From an uncultured Endomicrobiia bacterium (GTDB lineage Bacteria > Elusimicrobiota > Endomicrobiia > DTEH01), in contig CALFVX010000001.1 in assembly GCA_937928765.1 (NCBI GenBank), positions 96,641 to 160,640 of the forward strand: a DNA stretch of 64,000 nucleotides, read 5' to 3'. A model generated the notes under the pieces. That model had not been told where the DNA came from and ran no database searches. It worked only from the letters and a program-made list of their open reading frames with translations. The first letter of the stretch is position 1. Each line of letters opens with the position of its first letter. Of this stretch, positions 1 through 16,600 are shown piece by piece. The translations under genes and the position numbers were made by a program.

Positions 1-1
1 T

Positions 2-3000
2 CCACAGACAACTCTAACTGATGGTCATACTTATGATATCAAAGCACGTGCATACGATGCTGCTAACAATTTAAGTGGAGAATCAAACATACGAAGGTTC
101 TTCCAGGATACTTCATATCCTTATTCAGCAGTTTTACCACCACCTGCAAACAATGCTTATTATCGTGAAATAACAACAATTTCAGGGACAAGTTATGATG
201 ATACTGCAGGTGTAGAGACAGTAGAGATTGGTCTACAGCGGTTAGATAACAACCAATGGTGGAACAATACATTACAAGCATGGGATGTTAACCCGCAATG
301 GATACCTGCAACTGTAGGAGGTAGTGTTGGTGATAAAGTTCGTAGCTGGAGTGTTTCCATAGCAACCTCAGCATGGGCACATGGGTTATCTTATAGATTA
401 AGAACACGGGCTAAAGATTATGTTGCTAACTTTACTCATTACGAAGGTGGCACTGCTGACGGCGTAATAAGAGTTGAACCTTTCTATTGTGATAAAGAAG
501 CACCACTGTTTGCTACCGTAGTGCCACAAAATAATACAAGGTATAGAGCATTACCTACAATCTCAGGTACTGCGACTGATACACCTGCAGGTGTTAACCT
601 TGTTGAAATTGCAGTGTATCGGCTTGATTTTAATGATTACTGGGACGCTTCTGTAAACGACTGGAAGGGTGCACCTTCAAATATCTGGGATATAACTAAT
701 CTTATTGGCTCAACCTGGACATATACAAAGATTGCTGATAACAACAAATGGACAAGCGGTGCAAGGTATCATATATATGTGCGGGCAATAGATAACGCAG
801 GAAACATCACACCACATACCACAACCTGGGTACAACTTGACTGGGCACCACCGGTGTCAAGAATTACCGAGCCAGGTCCGGGTGATGTGGTCTATAGAAA
901 TATCGTAATACCTACAATCTCGGGTACAGCACAGGATATAACCCCTGGAACAGGAATATCAGAAGTAAGGATAAGAATACAACGTTCCGACGGTGCCTGG
1001 TTTGACGGTTTAGCATGGTCAGGGACTGAAAATACATGGTTGCTTGCTGATGAACTTATCCCAGGAACACCGTATCAATGGCGTAAACTAAATATGTCAG
1101 ATAAATGGACTTCTGGGTACTCTTACAAGATAAACTCGCGTGCTAAAGATGCTGTCCAGGTACCACCAGATGAAAATAAAGAAATTAATTTCTCAACAGT
1201 AACTTATTATTACGATACAACAGCACCAACTTCAAAAATAAACCTTCCTGAAAATAATGCCTGGAGAAATACTTTGACACAAATCACAGGTACTGCTACC
1301 GACCCAACGATTATATTAGGTGGTGCGCCATCTAACATAGACAAAGTAGAAATTTCAATCCAGCGTCTATCCGACGGATATTATTGGTACGGCTCTTCGT
1401 TCTCTGCAGGAACAGTTCATTGGGCAACAACTACTATCACTGAAGTTCAACCAACTTCGTGGACTTTCACATATTCAATGCTTGATTCCTACTGGACTGA
1501 TAACACATCTTACACAATTGTATGTCGTGCGTATGACCGTGCAACGAACCTTGCCTGGGGGACAACGAATTATTTCATATTTGATACTTCAGCACCAACT
1601 TCAGCAATAACTTACGGTGGTCCTGTGGACGAAGTTAACAATCCAATTGGATACTTACCAAATTATCCTGTAAGAACAGTGCTTACAATTATCACAGGGA
1701 CAGCTGCGGATTACGGTTTAGGTAAACCTGATAAAATACAACTACAGGTTCGTCGTATTAATCCTACACCGGTTAAATATCTTGCAAACGATTTAACATT
1801 TGTAGATTACACAACCTGGGTTGTTGTAAATGTAGGTCCTGACGGTATCTGGAATTTTAACACTTCAGCAGTAGGATGGTTATCGTTCTCAGATTACGAG
1901 ATGCAATCCCGTGCTATAGATAAAGCAGGAAATGTTGAACCTGTATGGTCTACTGTTAGAACATTCAGGATGGAACCTGAACGTGCAAGGTCGGTCATTA
2001 CATCAGTTGAAAACGGTAAGTTCTATCAATCAGTTTCTGCTATTGGTGGAACAGCAACACAGAATCCTTTAACTGAACGGCTGGATTTAAGAATAAAACG
2101 TGAAACTGACGGATATTATTGGTCAGATTCTTTAGGCAGTTGGGTTAACTTCTCAACCTGGGTTGTAATTTTATCGCCTACATTACCTAACTGGTCATAT
2201 TCACATCCTAACTTACAATTTGTCCACGGGTCAAGTTATACCGTAGCATCAAAAGCATGGAGATTATCACCACTTGTTGCTGAATATGATACCGAACCGC
2301 CAGGACCACCACCGAATGTAATGCCAACATTCTGGATTGACAATGTTGCACCGTCTGCAGGTATCACTTTACCAAATAAAGCATATGTTAATAACTTACC
2401 GACAATTTCAGGTACTGCAACAGACGGATTATCCGGTATAAACAGAGTAGAACTCTATATCCGTGACACATTACAAGGTCCTAATACTTATTGGTCTCAA
2501 TATTCACAACAATGGGTGAATTATACTACAGCATGTATACCTTCATATTCCGCAGGTGAATGGATATTCATAGGTTCAACACCAACATGGCAGAATTTAA
2601 CAACTTACGGGTTAAAAGTAAAAGCATACGATAACTCAATTCCTGCTAACACTTACGAAACTTCAGAATTTATCTTCACTTATGATTTAGTCCCTCCTAC
2701 TGCAACAATAACTTCACCGGTACACGGCTCAACTATGTCTTTTGTTAATGTGATTTCAGGCAATTATTATGAACTACCGACACCACAAGTTAATTCAATT
2801 GATAAAATAGAAATAAGGATACAAGCACTTGGTGGTTCACAAGCAGGCAGGTACTGGCGTGATTCACCAGCAGGATGGACTCTGTCAGAAACCTGGAACT
2901 CAAGCACAGAGACTGTAAAAATTTATCCCTCTTCATGGACATATATCAAGCCCACAGCACTTAACTGGGAACACAATGTTTGGTATTCAATAGTAGTCCG

Positions 3001-6000
3001 TGCTAAAGATATTGCAGGTAATCAGCAATCTATATTTAATCTCGGTATATCATCAATTACATTCCTATTTGATGCTCAACCGCCGATAACTAATGTCACA
3101 ACGCCTGGACAGACATATCTTAATGCTCCACCAATCAACTTCACAGGTAATTTAACTGATGAACTCTCAGGTGCTGCAACCGTATATCTGAAGTTATATC
3201 TGTGGCTACCCGATGGAACAACATATTACTGGACAGGTGTTGCATGGTCTTCAACAGTTGTTGATGCTACAGCTATACCTACGGAAGAACTCGCACCAAA
3301 ATATTCACCACCGTCAGCTGTGTGGTCACATCCGTTCCCTGCCGGACTGACATTCGCTTCAATTGGCGGATATACAGATAAGAAATATAACCTCAAAGTC
3401 CAAGGTATAGACGGTGCACAACCTTATGGAAACATAGAACCCTGGGATGCAGGATTTGATTTCTATATAGACACAACACCTCCAAGGTCTTATATTGGAT
3501 ATCCACAAAATAATGCTAAGTTGAATTCATTAACTTTGATCTCAGGTACTGCTAACGGTTTCTATTCAGGATTACAAACTGTTGATATACAAATCTCTTC
3601 ATGGACAGGTACAAGTTGGTCAATTGTACAAGATTGGACATCAGTAGATAACGATACTTCAACGCCGGGTGATATAACTGTTGTCTGGAGTAAAACATCA
3701 GGGTTACCAACATGGCAGGATGGTGTGAACTACAGAATAATTTCTCGGGCAAGAGATAATGCTGGGAATTACGAAGTTGTATTATCTACTGTAGAGTTCT
3801 TGTACGATATCACACCGCCTGATGTTTATATCCAGAACCCGCCACAAGGTGTGTATTCATACCGTGGTCCTTCTACATCTTTAAATCCTTTGCCAACCAT
3901 CTCAGGGACTGCAAGTGATACTTTGACTGATATTGTAAAAGTTGAGATAAGGATTAAAGATAACACTGACGGATTATATTACGATGGTTCAAACTGGGTG
4001 AATAACCCGAGCACATGGGTTGTATGTACAGGAACTTCGCCATGGATATATGTTTCACCAGTATGGGAAAATGGTAAAGAATATATAATCAACGCGCGTG
4101 CAGTTGACAGCGCAGGGAACTTAACTCCAATGACAACGGCAACATTCTTGTTTGATTCAACATTGCCGACAATTTCATTAAAAGACCCGAACGCTGAGTT
4201 TGAACGTTCATTACCTACAATTTCAGGTACTGCTCAAGATTCAGACCCTGACGGTGCTGGACCTTTGAAGAGGTCAGGGATTCAAACTGTCCAGGTAGCA
4301 ATTTATAGTTATACTGATGGAAGTTGGTGGAACAATACTGCAAAAGTGTTCAATATTACAAACGAATCTGATGCTTATTATCCTGTCAGTGGCCCTTCAC
4401 CACTACCTGTTGACTTTGTCAACTGGTATGTAACAGATGTTGATACACCAACATGGATGAATAACCAGAGGTATAAAGTTAAATGTCGTGTTATAGACCG
4501 TTCAGGAAACATTTCTACAATGACTGTGCTTGAACAGATATTTGTATACGATATTTCGCCACCGGATTCTATTATCCGTTTACCTGAATTAAGTTATTAC
4601 AACTACTTACCAACAATCTCTGGTACATCGCAAGATACAAATTCAGAAGGTGAAATACAAAAAGTTGAAGTCCGTGTGTGGAATTATACATTAACACAAT
4701 TTGTTAATCCTCAAGGTGAAGGGGTCGGAACAAATCCTGATACTTCATGGTTTGTCACACAGACAACAACATCATGGCAGATATGGTTTAATCCGTGGAC
4801 GTTTACAAGCGGAACTAAATACAGAATAGAATCTCGTGCACAGGATAAAGCAGGAAATTATCAAGTGAATTATTCAACCAAATCCTTCAGATACGATACC
4901 GAGATACCGAATTCATATGTCACATTCCCTGCTAATGCAACATTTAGAAGAACATTGCCAATTATCTCAGGTACAGCAATAGATATCCCACCTGTAGCAA
5001 CAGGTGACGGTTATGGCGGTAGTGGTCTTGCACAAATACAGGTCGCTATACAGAATAAGATGACAGGTTTGTGGTGGGACGGTTCAGGATTTAACCTTTC
5101 AGGACCTGCAGGGTTTAATTATAGTGGTTCATTATCACCTGAACCCGTAACTTGGGATTATACAGGACTTCCAGAAACTGCGTTACAAAGCGGTGCTTCA
5201 TATTATATCACTTCAAGAACAAGAGATAATGCTGCTAACCAAGAGGAATTCTTTAACATCCGTGGGTCAACATTTGTCTGGGACAATACTCCGCCAGTAG
5301 CTTCAATACTTATCCCTGCTACACCTGAACAGTTCTATTCATCATTACCAACTATAACAGGAACCTGTGCTGACTTACCGCCACAACAAGGGTTACTTTC
5401 AGCAGGAATAAGGACTGTTGAACTTACAATACAAGATATAACACCTTATGTACCTGAAACAGATAAATACTGGACAGGGAATAGTTGGACTGGTGTCACA
5501 CCTACTACATTTACTGCATTAACAACTGATAACTGGCAAACTTGGTACTCAACTGCTGTTCCGAATACTGCATGGATACAAGGGCATAGATACAAAATTA
5601 AAGCATGGGCATATGATAATTCATTGCCACTGCCAGGTAACCAGCAAACACCAACCGAATCGTATTTCAAATTTGAATCTTCAGCACCAGTAGTTTCGTT
5701 CACTAATATCACACATAACAATTATTATAGAACATTACCACAGATTTCAGGGACAGCAGTTGATTACCCATTAACACCATTGTATCGTTCCGGAATGCAA
5801 AAAGTAGAAGTTTTGATAAAAGACAATCAAGCCAATAAATTCTGGGATGGCACATACTGGCAATCTTATGAACCTTTAGATTGGCCTGATGCAAGTTTTG
5901 TCTCAGGTTATAATCCACAAACTGTTGTAGATTGGTATTTTAACTCACCAAGTTATGAAAGTGGTAAGGATTATAACATCACAGCAAAACCTGTTGACCA

Positions 6001-9000
6001 ACTCAATATTTCTGGTTTATCTATAACTTATACAATCACTTACGATACTCATCCACCAGTTTCAAATATTGTTCGTCCTGAAGAAAACAAAGGATACTCT
6101 ACAGCTGACCCGTTAACAACAATAAGCGGTATTTCCGAAGATTATATGCCATATGTGGGATTTAAATATTCAAACATAACTTCTGCTAATGATATCCTTG
6201 TAACACTTCGTCTTGATGAACCACCGTATGACCCGTTAACTCCAAGTTCACTTGATAAATGGTGGAAATGGTGGGGTTCTTCAGGTTCTTGGGTTTCGGC
6301 ATCAAATTATTCCGAGTCAGATGTATGGTTCCCTGTGGATACAATTTATCAACAGATTGATAATGTCTCTTATTGGAGAATATACGAGAAAGTACCTGGT
6401 AATAGCACAGGGTCGGATAACTGGGTTTCAGGCAAAATCTACCGTTTCCGTGTGAAATCACAGGATAGAGTGGGTAATGTTGAAACTGTAGTTTCAACAC
6501 GCACATTCTCAGTTGATATCCAACCGCCAGTATCACGTTCTGTAAGACCGCAAGATGGTGGGTTCTACAACGCCACTACAAATATATTGACTACATTGTC
6601 AGGTACAGCAATTGATGATTTGCCCGATAATGTGAAACGTACCGATATAAGGATAAGATATGAAGAAGGTGGTAATGTTTACTACTGGAACGGTTCAATC
6701 TGGCAGCTTGGTGTTTCAAGCTGGCTTGCATGTGTCAATTTAACACCTGGTGGTACTTGGTGGGCATATATACCAGGTGTTTCAGGTAGCACAGTCGCAT
6801 GGGTCTCAGGTAAAACATACTATATGAACACAAAATCAATAGATAACGCCGATAACGTTGAGTTGGCATTTTCAACAATTTCATTCCAGGTAGATTCCTT
6901 ACCGCCATCAACAACAATACAGCAACCTGTCCATTTAGCAGGTTATTCACCATCACAGCCATTGCCGAGGTTTGAAGGTATCTGTTCTGATGATTTCAGC
7001 GGTGTAAAGAATGTAAAGATAGCGCTTCAGAGGTTATCCGATGGTTTATGGTGGCAAGGTGGTGCTGCTTGGGGTTCACAGGTGTGGTTTGATCTAACAA
7101 CTGCAAATGGTTATTTATCTTCAGGTGCCACATGGTGGTATTATCCTAAACCAACATTTACAAGTGGGCAACGATATATGTTAATAGCTTACGGGATTGA
7201 TAATGCTGACAATCCACAAACTGAATTCATAGTTGGTGTATCATCAAACATTTTCTCTTATGATGATATACCTCCAACAAGTGGTGTAGTGATACCTGCT
7301 AATGACGAAGCGTATTCAACTAACAAACCGTTAACTACAATCTCAGGCACGGCTGAGGATGATTTTAGTGGCGTAACCGGTGGCAAGATTAAGATATGGT
7401 TCCTGGGAGATCAAAATGATTGGAGTTTACCCGGTGGTACCTCTTACTACTGGACAGGTGTAGTTTGGAGTTCAGTTCAGGTTTATGAATTGAATGTATC
7501 TTCATTAACTTCTGACTGGTCCTGGTGGTATTATACAGCAGCATTTGATTGGAAGAATGGTAAAGAACATTATGTTAACATAAGAATGCGCGACCTTGCA
7601 GGTAACTGGCAGACAATAGGTGTAACTAATAAGTTCAAATATGATACAACATCTCCAGCTGTTACAATTTCAGTTCCACAGCCAGCTTCATTCTGGGGTC
7701 CTGCAAATAATTTGCCTACGCTCTCAGGTCAAGCAACAGATGAATTCTCAGGTGTATCCCGTGTATTGATACAGATTAAAAACGAAACCGATTCAACATA
7801 CTGGAATGGTTCAGAGTTCACAGCACATTCTACAAATTATGTATTAGCAACCCTTGTCTCACCGGGTGCGTTATCTACAGAATGGCGTGTTATATTCCCA
7901 ACACAATCCTGGATAACTGATAAATATTATTCAGTTCTGGCTAAGTCCTATGATAAAGCAGAAAATGTTTCAACTGATGCACAGAATACATTCACTCATG
8001 ATTCAACCTTACCGAGAACTGCGTTCTATATTCCATCACAACCATTCTATAATTACTTGACAACAATCTCAGGCACTGCATGGGAAGAAGGACCACCTGC
8101 ACCCGCAAGGTCAAGATTAAAAGAAGTTCGTGTTGCTATACAAAATGACCCAACAATAAACAATCTCTGGTGGGATGGTTCAGGGTTCAATTCTGTCTCA
8201 CCTGTATGGTTACTTTGTAGTGGCACAATTGAAGGTCAGGATTCGGCAAGCTTCTATTTCACAGGGTCAACACCTACCTGGGTTGATGGGAAAACATATC
8301 TGGTCCAAGCAAGAGCACAAGATAGAGCACTTAATTATCAATCTCCAATAACTACATTCTCGTTCACATACGATATTACAAAACCGACCGTGAGATTAAA
8401 GATACCTGATGAAGGTTCAGGATATAGATATAATTTATTACCTACAATTTCAGGTACTGCTTTTGATACTTCACCAGGACAATTAGCATCTGTTTATTTA
8501 AGAATAAAAGAACAAACAGGACTTTATAGATATTGGAATAACAATACACAACAATTTGATAGTGACCTTCCTGCAGAATCAGCCTGGTTCTTAGCAGTTA
8601 CAACAGTTACACCTCAGTGGACAATATGGTTTGCTACATTTACAACATTACCATGGCAGGATGGTATTTCATACTCAGTTGAAGCAAAATCTTATGATAT
8701 GGCAACTAACTTGTGTGTGAGTTATTCAACAAGTGTATTCACATACGATATATCTTACCCACACTCATATGTAGTACTTCCTCAAACAGGAACATATAGA
8801 AGACAACTTACGCAACTAACAGGTACTGCAACGGATATCGCCGGTGGTACTGTTACAGATGTTAAAGTTTATGTCCAGAGATTAACCGATGGCAGATGGT
8901 GGGCAACTGCAGGTAACTGGGTAACAGTTGAGACAGCGCTGCCGATAACACAACTTGTGGTTATATCGCCTGGTGTATGGGAATGGCAACGAAACGATAC

Positions 9001-12000
9001 TGAATTAGCAAGTTATTTAACAAGCGGTACATCATATTATGTCTACACTCGGGCATTTGATAACGCAACAAACATAGAACCTTTACCCGGTGCTGGTCCT
9101 TCAGTGTTTGTCTGGGATGTGACATCACCAACTTCTACTGTTACATACCCACAAGATGGCGGATATTATAATACATTATCAGTGATCTCAGGAACACAGG
9201 TTGATGTTGTCCCGTTTGCTGGTGCACGTGTAGCCGGAGTTCCTGCAATAACAGGTGCAGTAAAAGTTTCAATACAAGATTTAACTTATCCATCAACATA
9301 CTGGAATGCTTCGTTATCGCAATGGGTAGAAACCGAAGTGTTTAATGATGCGGTTGTATATCCTTCATCCTGGGTATTCACTAACCTTCCAACATTTGAA
9401 ACTGGAAAAAGATATAGAATAAGTTCTCGTGCTTATGATGCAGCGTTGCCTTCCGGTAATGACCAGTATACACAATTCCCACAAGCAGGGTACACAATTT
9501 TATTTGATACTAATCCGCCAATAGCAACTGTGACCTATCCTCCAAATAATTCAATCATAAACTTTGTTCCAACGATTACAGGTCAGGCATCAGACCAACC
9601 AACATTGAATTCTGGTATAGATAAAGTATTTGTAGCAATCCGCGAGATAGAGCCTGTAGGTTTATGGTGGGATCCCGCAACTTCGTCATTCACTTCCACA
9701 GTACCTATTTGGTCAACAGCAACTTGGATTTCAGGTCCACCAGCAAGATGGGAATGGCAAAATTCAGGATTAGTTTTAAGAGATGGATACAGATATTATG
9801 TACAATGTTATTCAAGGGACAGAGCTGGCAATGACGGGCCAACTTCAACACCGTTACTATTTAGATACGATACCACACCACCATCTGTTGGCATCACATT
9901 ACCTTACAAATCTTGGCATACTGCTTTAACCACTGTATCAGGTACTGCTGTTGATAGTGGTTATACAGGTGCTTCAATAAGCGAAGTTAAAGTAACATAT
10001 CAACATAATCCGCCTGGAGGTTTATGGTGGGACGGGACAACATTTAGTCAAGGTACAATAGAGAACGCATATTGGGAAACAGCAGATATTTCTTCACTAC
10101 CTACATGGTGGCGTAGTCCTACACCAAACTGGGCAACTGGTGAGACTTACAAAGTTGTAGCAAAGGCAAAAGATTTAGCAGGGAACTGGAGCACAATTTC
10201 GGAAAAAATATTCGCTATTGATGTAACGCCACCTTTGTCTGCTGTTACATTACCACAGTCTGGTAATTACTATAGCAGTGTCTCACAAATTAGTGGAACT
10301 TGTTACGATGCACACAGCGGAATTGAAAAAGTTGAAATAAGGTTAATAAATGTAACAGACAACTTAGGTTGGGATGGTAGTCAATGGGTTGTTGGGTTAT
10401 CAAGTTGGGTTGCGGTTAACAATGTGTATCAATCAAGCTGGAGTTATACAATATCAGTACCATTTACAACTGGCAAGAGGTACGAAGTAACAAGCAGGGC
10501 ATGGGATGTCGCAGGTTCATCTGAAACTGTAAGTGAGATACCTACATATGATATTTACTTTATGTACGACATAGACGCGCCAGTTTCACAAATTCAGCAA
10601 CCATATCAACCGTCAGGTTCTGAAGTTAAATACTATCGTTATCTACCAATAATCTCAGGAACAGCAGCTGATGTTCCAACAGAACCTGCAGGTTCAGGTA
10701 TTGATGAAGTTAAAATCGCTATTCAGGATAAAACCAGCGGTTTATGGTGGGGCGGTTCTGCGTTTGACCAAGAAACACCTTGGTGGGGTACAGTTGTTAC
10801 CGGTTCAACTTCTTGGAACGCTTCGTTCAGTGATTCCAACTGGGTTGATGGTAAGACATATTTAGTTATAAGCAAAGCATATGACAAAGCAATACCTCGG
10901 AATGAACAGACAACATTTAATGTTGTTGTTAATTCTGTGACATTTATTTGCGATAAATCCACTCCTACATCAAGAATCACATGGCCGATTGATTTCTTGG
11001 TAACAAATAACCTCACTACAATTTCAGGAACTTCACAAGATGTTTTAGTTTTAGGTAATGCAAGCGGGATACAGAAGACGGAAGTTTCAATATATTGTGT
11101 TTCACCTTCAACTGGCTGGTGGAATGGGACAGATTTTACGGGAACTTCACAACAATGGTTTGTAGCAACTAATCTAACACCTGCTAACACATCCTGGATA
11201 TACACGGGCTTTGCAGGTGCACTTATAACTCATTCAACTTATGTTGTATATTCACGCACATTTGATAATTCACTTCCTACACCTGGGAATTACGAAACAA
11301 CCTATAGTTCAAAAACTTTTGTATACGATGTTACAAAACCTACTTCTGTGATTAACCTTCCAACTTTAGCATATTACACTAACAGGCCTGACGCATCGCC
11401 AATGTATCAACTTCCGTTGATAAGCGGTACTGCGTTTGACCGGTTTGGTATTTCAAAAGTTGAAGTTTTGGTTCGTGATTTAACTTCAGGAACTACTTAC
11501 TGGACAGGGAACAGTTGGGTAGATTTTGTTCCTTCTGACTGGCCTGACGCTTCTGGAACAAGTTTGTGGCAGTTTACTTCAACACCTACCTGGCAGTCAG
11601 GTAGACAATATAGAGTTTATACAAAAGCAACTGACATTGCAGGAAATGTTGAAGACCGTGGTCCTGCGTTACCATCTGTTTATGACAAAACCTTTATATT
11701 TGACAACACACCGCCTGTATCACGAGTAACATATCCTCAAAACGGTGGTTATTACAACTCACCGTCAGTACTTTCAGGTACTGCACAAGACCCAACACCG
11801 GATACTGGGAATAATAAATCTGGAATTATGTATGTGAAAGTGCTCATTAAACGGCTTGATACTAACCAGTACTGGGACGGGACAGGTTGGAGTTCTACAA
11901 AACAAGAGTTAGATACTGTCTGGGTACAACAAGAAAGCAGGTGGTACAGGTCAACAGGGTTACCTAATTGGGAAGATGGTGTAAGTTATCAGATACAATC

Positions 12001-13670
12001 TCGTGCATATGACAACGCTACAAATCCTGAAGAAGAACCGTTACATCCGGGTTCTACTTGGACTTGTGATAAAACTTCGCCACTTGTATACTTACTTGCT
12101 CCAGTTCATAGTTTAACCATGCCACCGAATAAATATTACAATACCCTTGCTACAGTTTCAGGTACTGCTTCTGACCAAAACCCACTTTCACAAGTAGAAG
12201 TTAGAATTTACAGTTATATAGACGGTGGCTGGTGGGATGGTAGTTCTTGGAACATGGGTCTTTCGCCTGACGATGCATGGTTTGTTAGTTCATCAACTAC
12301 GAACTGGAGTTTATGGTATACAACATTTACAGCGTGGCAGTCAGGATATGTTTACAAAGTTGAATCCAGAGCTAAAGATGTTGCAAACAACTATTCTACT
12401 GAATATTCTACATCTATCTTTAGATACGATACTACAAAACCTGAAACTTATGTTTCCTTCCCGCCGAATGGTGTGTATATTGCTGAGTTAACTACTATCT
12501 CAGGTACAGCAAAAGATTTACCTGAACCTTCTGGTGCGTATTATGGTCCATCAGGGCTTTATAATGTAAGGATTGCTGTAAGAAATAACCAGACAGGTTA
12601 TTGGTGGTCAGGTACAGGATTTACTGCGGGAAGTTTAACTGAACGGCCAGTATCAGGTCTTGCAAGTTGGATATTTACAGAAATAAATACTCAATCGTTA
12701 CAATCAGGCGTGTCGTATTATATCACAGCACGGGCTGAAGATAACGCTGGTAACCCACAAGCAAGTATTACTTCACCTGGCAACCGTGAAGATTGGTACA
12801 ACATCCGCGGTTCTACATTTATTTTTGACAACACACCGCCTGTGTCAAGAATAGAATTTCCTGCTAACAACGGTGCATATAACACAGCGTTTACTATTAT
12901 TTCAGGTACTTCAGTAGATTTAACTGCCGGGGTTAATAAAGTAGAAATTTCTATCCAGAACCTTACTGATTCAGGAACACCATATTGGAACCACAACTTA
13001 AACATCTGGGAATCAAACGCTCCTCAAGAAAGATGGATAACTATTTCAACCTCAGCCCCCGGTGGACAAATAGTCAACTGGGTGTACCAAAATGCGTCAA
13101 TATACTGGACCGATGGCAGGATATATCGTGTGCGTGTCCGAGGATATGACAATGTTACAATACCGCAGGCAAATGTAGAAACTGAGCCAAATATATCATC
13201 TCATACATTTATCTACGATATTACAAAACCTACTTCTACGGTGTTACAGGTTCGTGTAGGTGGCGAATGGAGAAACATTGAAGAGTTATATTTTGAAAAT
13301 GTGGAATACATTGGCGGTTCTGCAGCAGACAATGCTCATCCGTTAAACAACAGTGGTATAGTGCCAAACAGCGGTGTAAAAATATGTCTTCTCCGTGACG
13401 AGAACGAAAACGAAATAATTGATACTAACGGTGCTGACCTTATCTGGGACTTTGTAAACTCTACCTGGACTGCTTATTATGGTAGTGTAGGTATGAACAA
13501 CTTAGGTGTGTGTACAGGCGGTGAACCCTCCTGGCAGTCACCTGCGTTCTCTACTGCTACTTGGAAATCAGGTAAACTTTATTTTGTAAGGTCGCAAGCT
13601 ACTGACCGTGCAGGGAATGTTCAAGATTATGATGTTTCAAACTGGAAGAGATTTTATGTCACCCTTCCTG
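2..13670 (+). repeat. Region A: ~36 tandem Ig-like repeats (LPTISGTAxD ... VEVxIQ ... WWDGSxW ... YxVxSRAxDxAGN ... FxYDxTPPxSxIxxP)
   Basis: 35 'SGT/ITGT/IGG'-type repeat starts counted in the supplied translation plus one in nt 2-520 (TTISGTSYDD); about 110-130 aa each, diverged from one another. Confidence 0.9.
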
Positions 13671-16600
13671 CAAATTCGTTTGTTGTCACACCACAGTTTA
13701 ATACAGTTTCTGCAGGGACAAAAATGCAAGTTACAGTAAAAGCCGTGGATATAAACGGTGATACTGCTAAGAATTATATCGGAAGAATAAGGTTCACAGT
13801 TGACGGGTTATATCCTTCAGGTGCAGGACCTGAATATAAATGGACTAATAGAACATATCAACCAGAAGAAGGATGGTTGCCTGACGATTATACCTTTACT
13901 TTACAGGACAAAGGTGTGAAAACTTTCTATTTAGTATCAGTTGATTCTGAAGCAGTTAATTTAGTGAAATCTGGTGTAAGAACACTAAGAGTTACAGATA
14001 TTCCGGGAGATGGGATAGGTAGAGATAACATTACCGGTGTAGCAAATATAACAGTTCTTCCTGTGACACCTGAGAAGTTAAGAATAGTAGTTCCTGGTAT
14101 GTCACGTGCACCTGGTATAGTTGGCGGGTTAACTGGTGTACCAGATACACAAACTGCTGGTGTGAACTTTGAAGTGAAAGTTGACGCTTGTGATAGATAC
14201 TGGAACATAGTTTCTACTTCTACCGAGGTAAGATTAAGGTCTACTGCTGGTTCTGACCCGTATACTACAGCGTTGCCACAACAAAAACAACTTTTAGACG
14301 GTTCAGGGTTACCTCAAGGGACTACTACTTTTATTATCCATTTTGTCCAACGAGGTAACCAACGGCTTACTGCTGAAGATTTAGGTCCTACTTCATGGTT
14401 ATCTCATACTATACCATTACCTATCCCTGTGAACCCAGCAGTTGCAGTAAAACTTCAGGTTATACTTCCTGGCGAAACTGCAGAATGGGGTAAACCACCG
14501 TATGACAGTCCTTCCGGCGGTAAACTTGGTAATCCACAAACACAAGTTGCAGGACAAAGTTTTGATGTTCAGGTTAACGCTTGTGACAATTTCTGGAACA
14601 GAAATGATAATGTAAATCCTACAGTAAAAATTATCACTTCGGACAACTACGATGTTGAACCTGCAACACAAACTTTATCCGGTGGGACTGCAACTTTCCC
14701 TGTAACATTAATCACTGCAGCAACTGTTTACAACAACATAATGTATTCTGGGACAACACATTATATATATGCTACAGTTTATGAAGGCGTGAATTTGTCT
14801 ACTGGAATTTCTTCTGGCGTATATGTAATTCCTACTTCAGCAGAAAAACTTTTAGTAATTTTACCTGGTGAAACACCACAACCTGGTTCTTCCACAGGTA
14901 AGACAGGTTCACCACAGACACTTACCGCTGGTGTTACAGCATATGTAGATGTCTACCTTGTTGACCAGTACTGGAACAGACATTCTACAGCTACACAACC
15001 CGTGGTGTTGTTAGATATATCACCATATCCTAACCCTCAACAATCAATAGAAACAAACCCGGCTGAAGCACAACTTGTTACAGGGTATAGACAATATTCA
15101 GTAGTGTTCAAAGTTGCAACTGGACAAACTAACGGTCCATCACAAAGAAATATTTCCGCAACTGACACTGGTGGTTCAGGGACAAATTATACAGGATATA
15201 CCACAGCTGCAATATATGTTTCACCAGCAGAGATTGAAAAATTACAACTTGTAGTTCCTGGTGAAACGGTACAACCTGGTATACCTGAAGGTAAAACTGG
15301 TTCTCCAACAACACGTACTGCAGGTGTATCGTTTAATGTAATGGTACGTTCCTGTGACAGGTTCTGGAACCATAACACTTACGGGACAATGGAAGTAAAA
15401 CTTCTAACTTCAGACCCGTACGATACAGAACCTACATTCAACCTTGTCTCAGGACAAAGGATACAATCGTTGACTTTAAGACAAGCACGGCCTACCGGGA
15501 ATACTTTAGGTAATGTTTATGTTTCAATTACAGCAGTTGAAACTTCAACTTCGCCTGTAACATCTTCGCAGACAGTTTCTGGCATTCTTGTTGTCCCGAA
15601 CAATGCTGTGAGGTTACAGTTAATCCTTCCTGGTGAGACAGCAGAACCTGGCCATCCTGAAGGTAAAACAGGCGAAATTTCGCCTATCACTGCAGGGACA
15701 CCGTTTAGTGTAGTTGTAAACCTTACTGACAATTGGTACAACAGAGTTGCGTTAGACGAACCTGTGGTAAAAGTTCAAACTCCAAACGATCCTTACGATG
15801 TAGAACCTTCAACACAGGCATTAATTGCAGGACAGTATGTGTTCACAAACGCTTTATCTATAGTTCGTGCAGGGACACATACTGTTGTTGTAGAAGATGT
15901 TGACGGTATACCTCCGTTGTATATCTCTACAACATCAAGAAGTTTCTATGTCTCAGCAAAACCTGCATCACAATTACAAGTTTTAGTTCCCAACCAGCAG
16001 AACCTTGCAGGGAACTGGTCAGGTTCGCCTAACGGTCAAGTTCCTTACGGGAAAAATACTGCTGTCACACAGACACAAACTGCAGGTGTAGCGTTTACTG
16101 TAACAGTTAACGCTTGTGATACATACTGGAACATCACTGCTACAAACACTGTAGTATGGATAAATGTTATGAAGACAGCAGTTGAAATTGACCCGTATGC
16201 TGAAGTTTATCCTTCTTCAACTACTTTAATAACAACTTCAACATTTACAGTTATAGTAAAAACAGCACAGGCACGAAGGATAAAAGTTTCCGATGGCGAA
16301 TTTGGTCTTTTAGACCAGTTAGGCGAAGTGTTCAATGTTAACCCGAACATACCGTCAAAAATATTTGTAGTTTTACCTGGTGAGATAGCAGTTCCAGGTT
16401 CGCCTACAGGTAAAACTGGTACACCGTCGTGGCAAGAAGCAGGGTATTCGTTTATGCCTACTATAAGGTTAGTAGATGATTATTACAACCCAACACCTGC
16501 ACCACAGGATATAACAGTGAGACTTACAACTGAAGATCCGTATGATAGTTACACTTATGGTGAATACATTGATTATACAATTCCTGCAAACAACACTGAC

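Noticed and set aside
521-523. GTG at 521 as start codon of the giant protein
   Set aside because: The frame is open and repeat-homologous from nt 2; no start context, so it is only the first start-like codon after the window edge.
6252-12491. Plus-strand alternative-frame ORFs (6252-6455, 10671-10865, 11526-11729, 12225-12491)
   Set aside because: Fully inside the giant frame, no domain signal.
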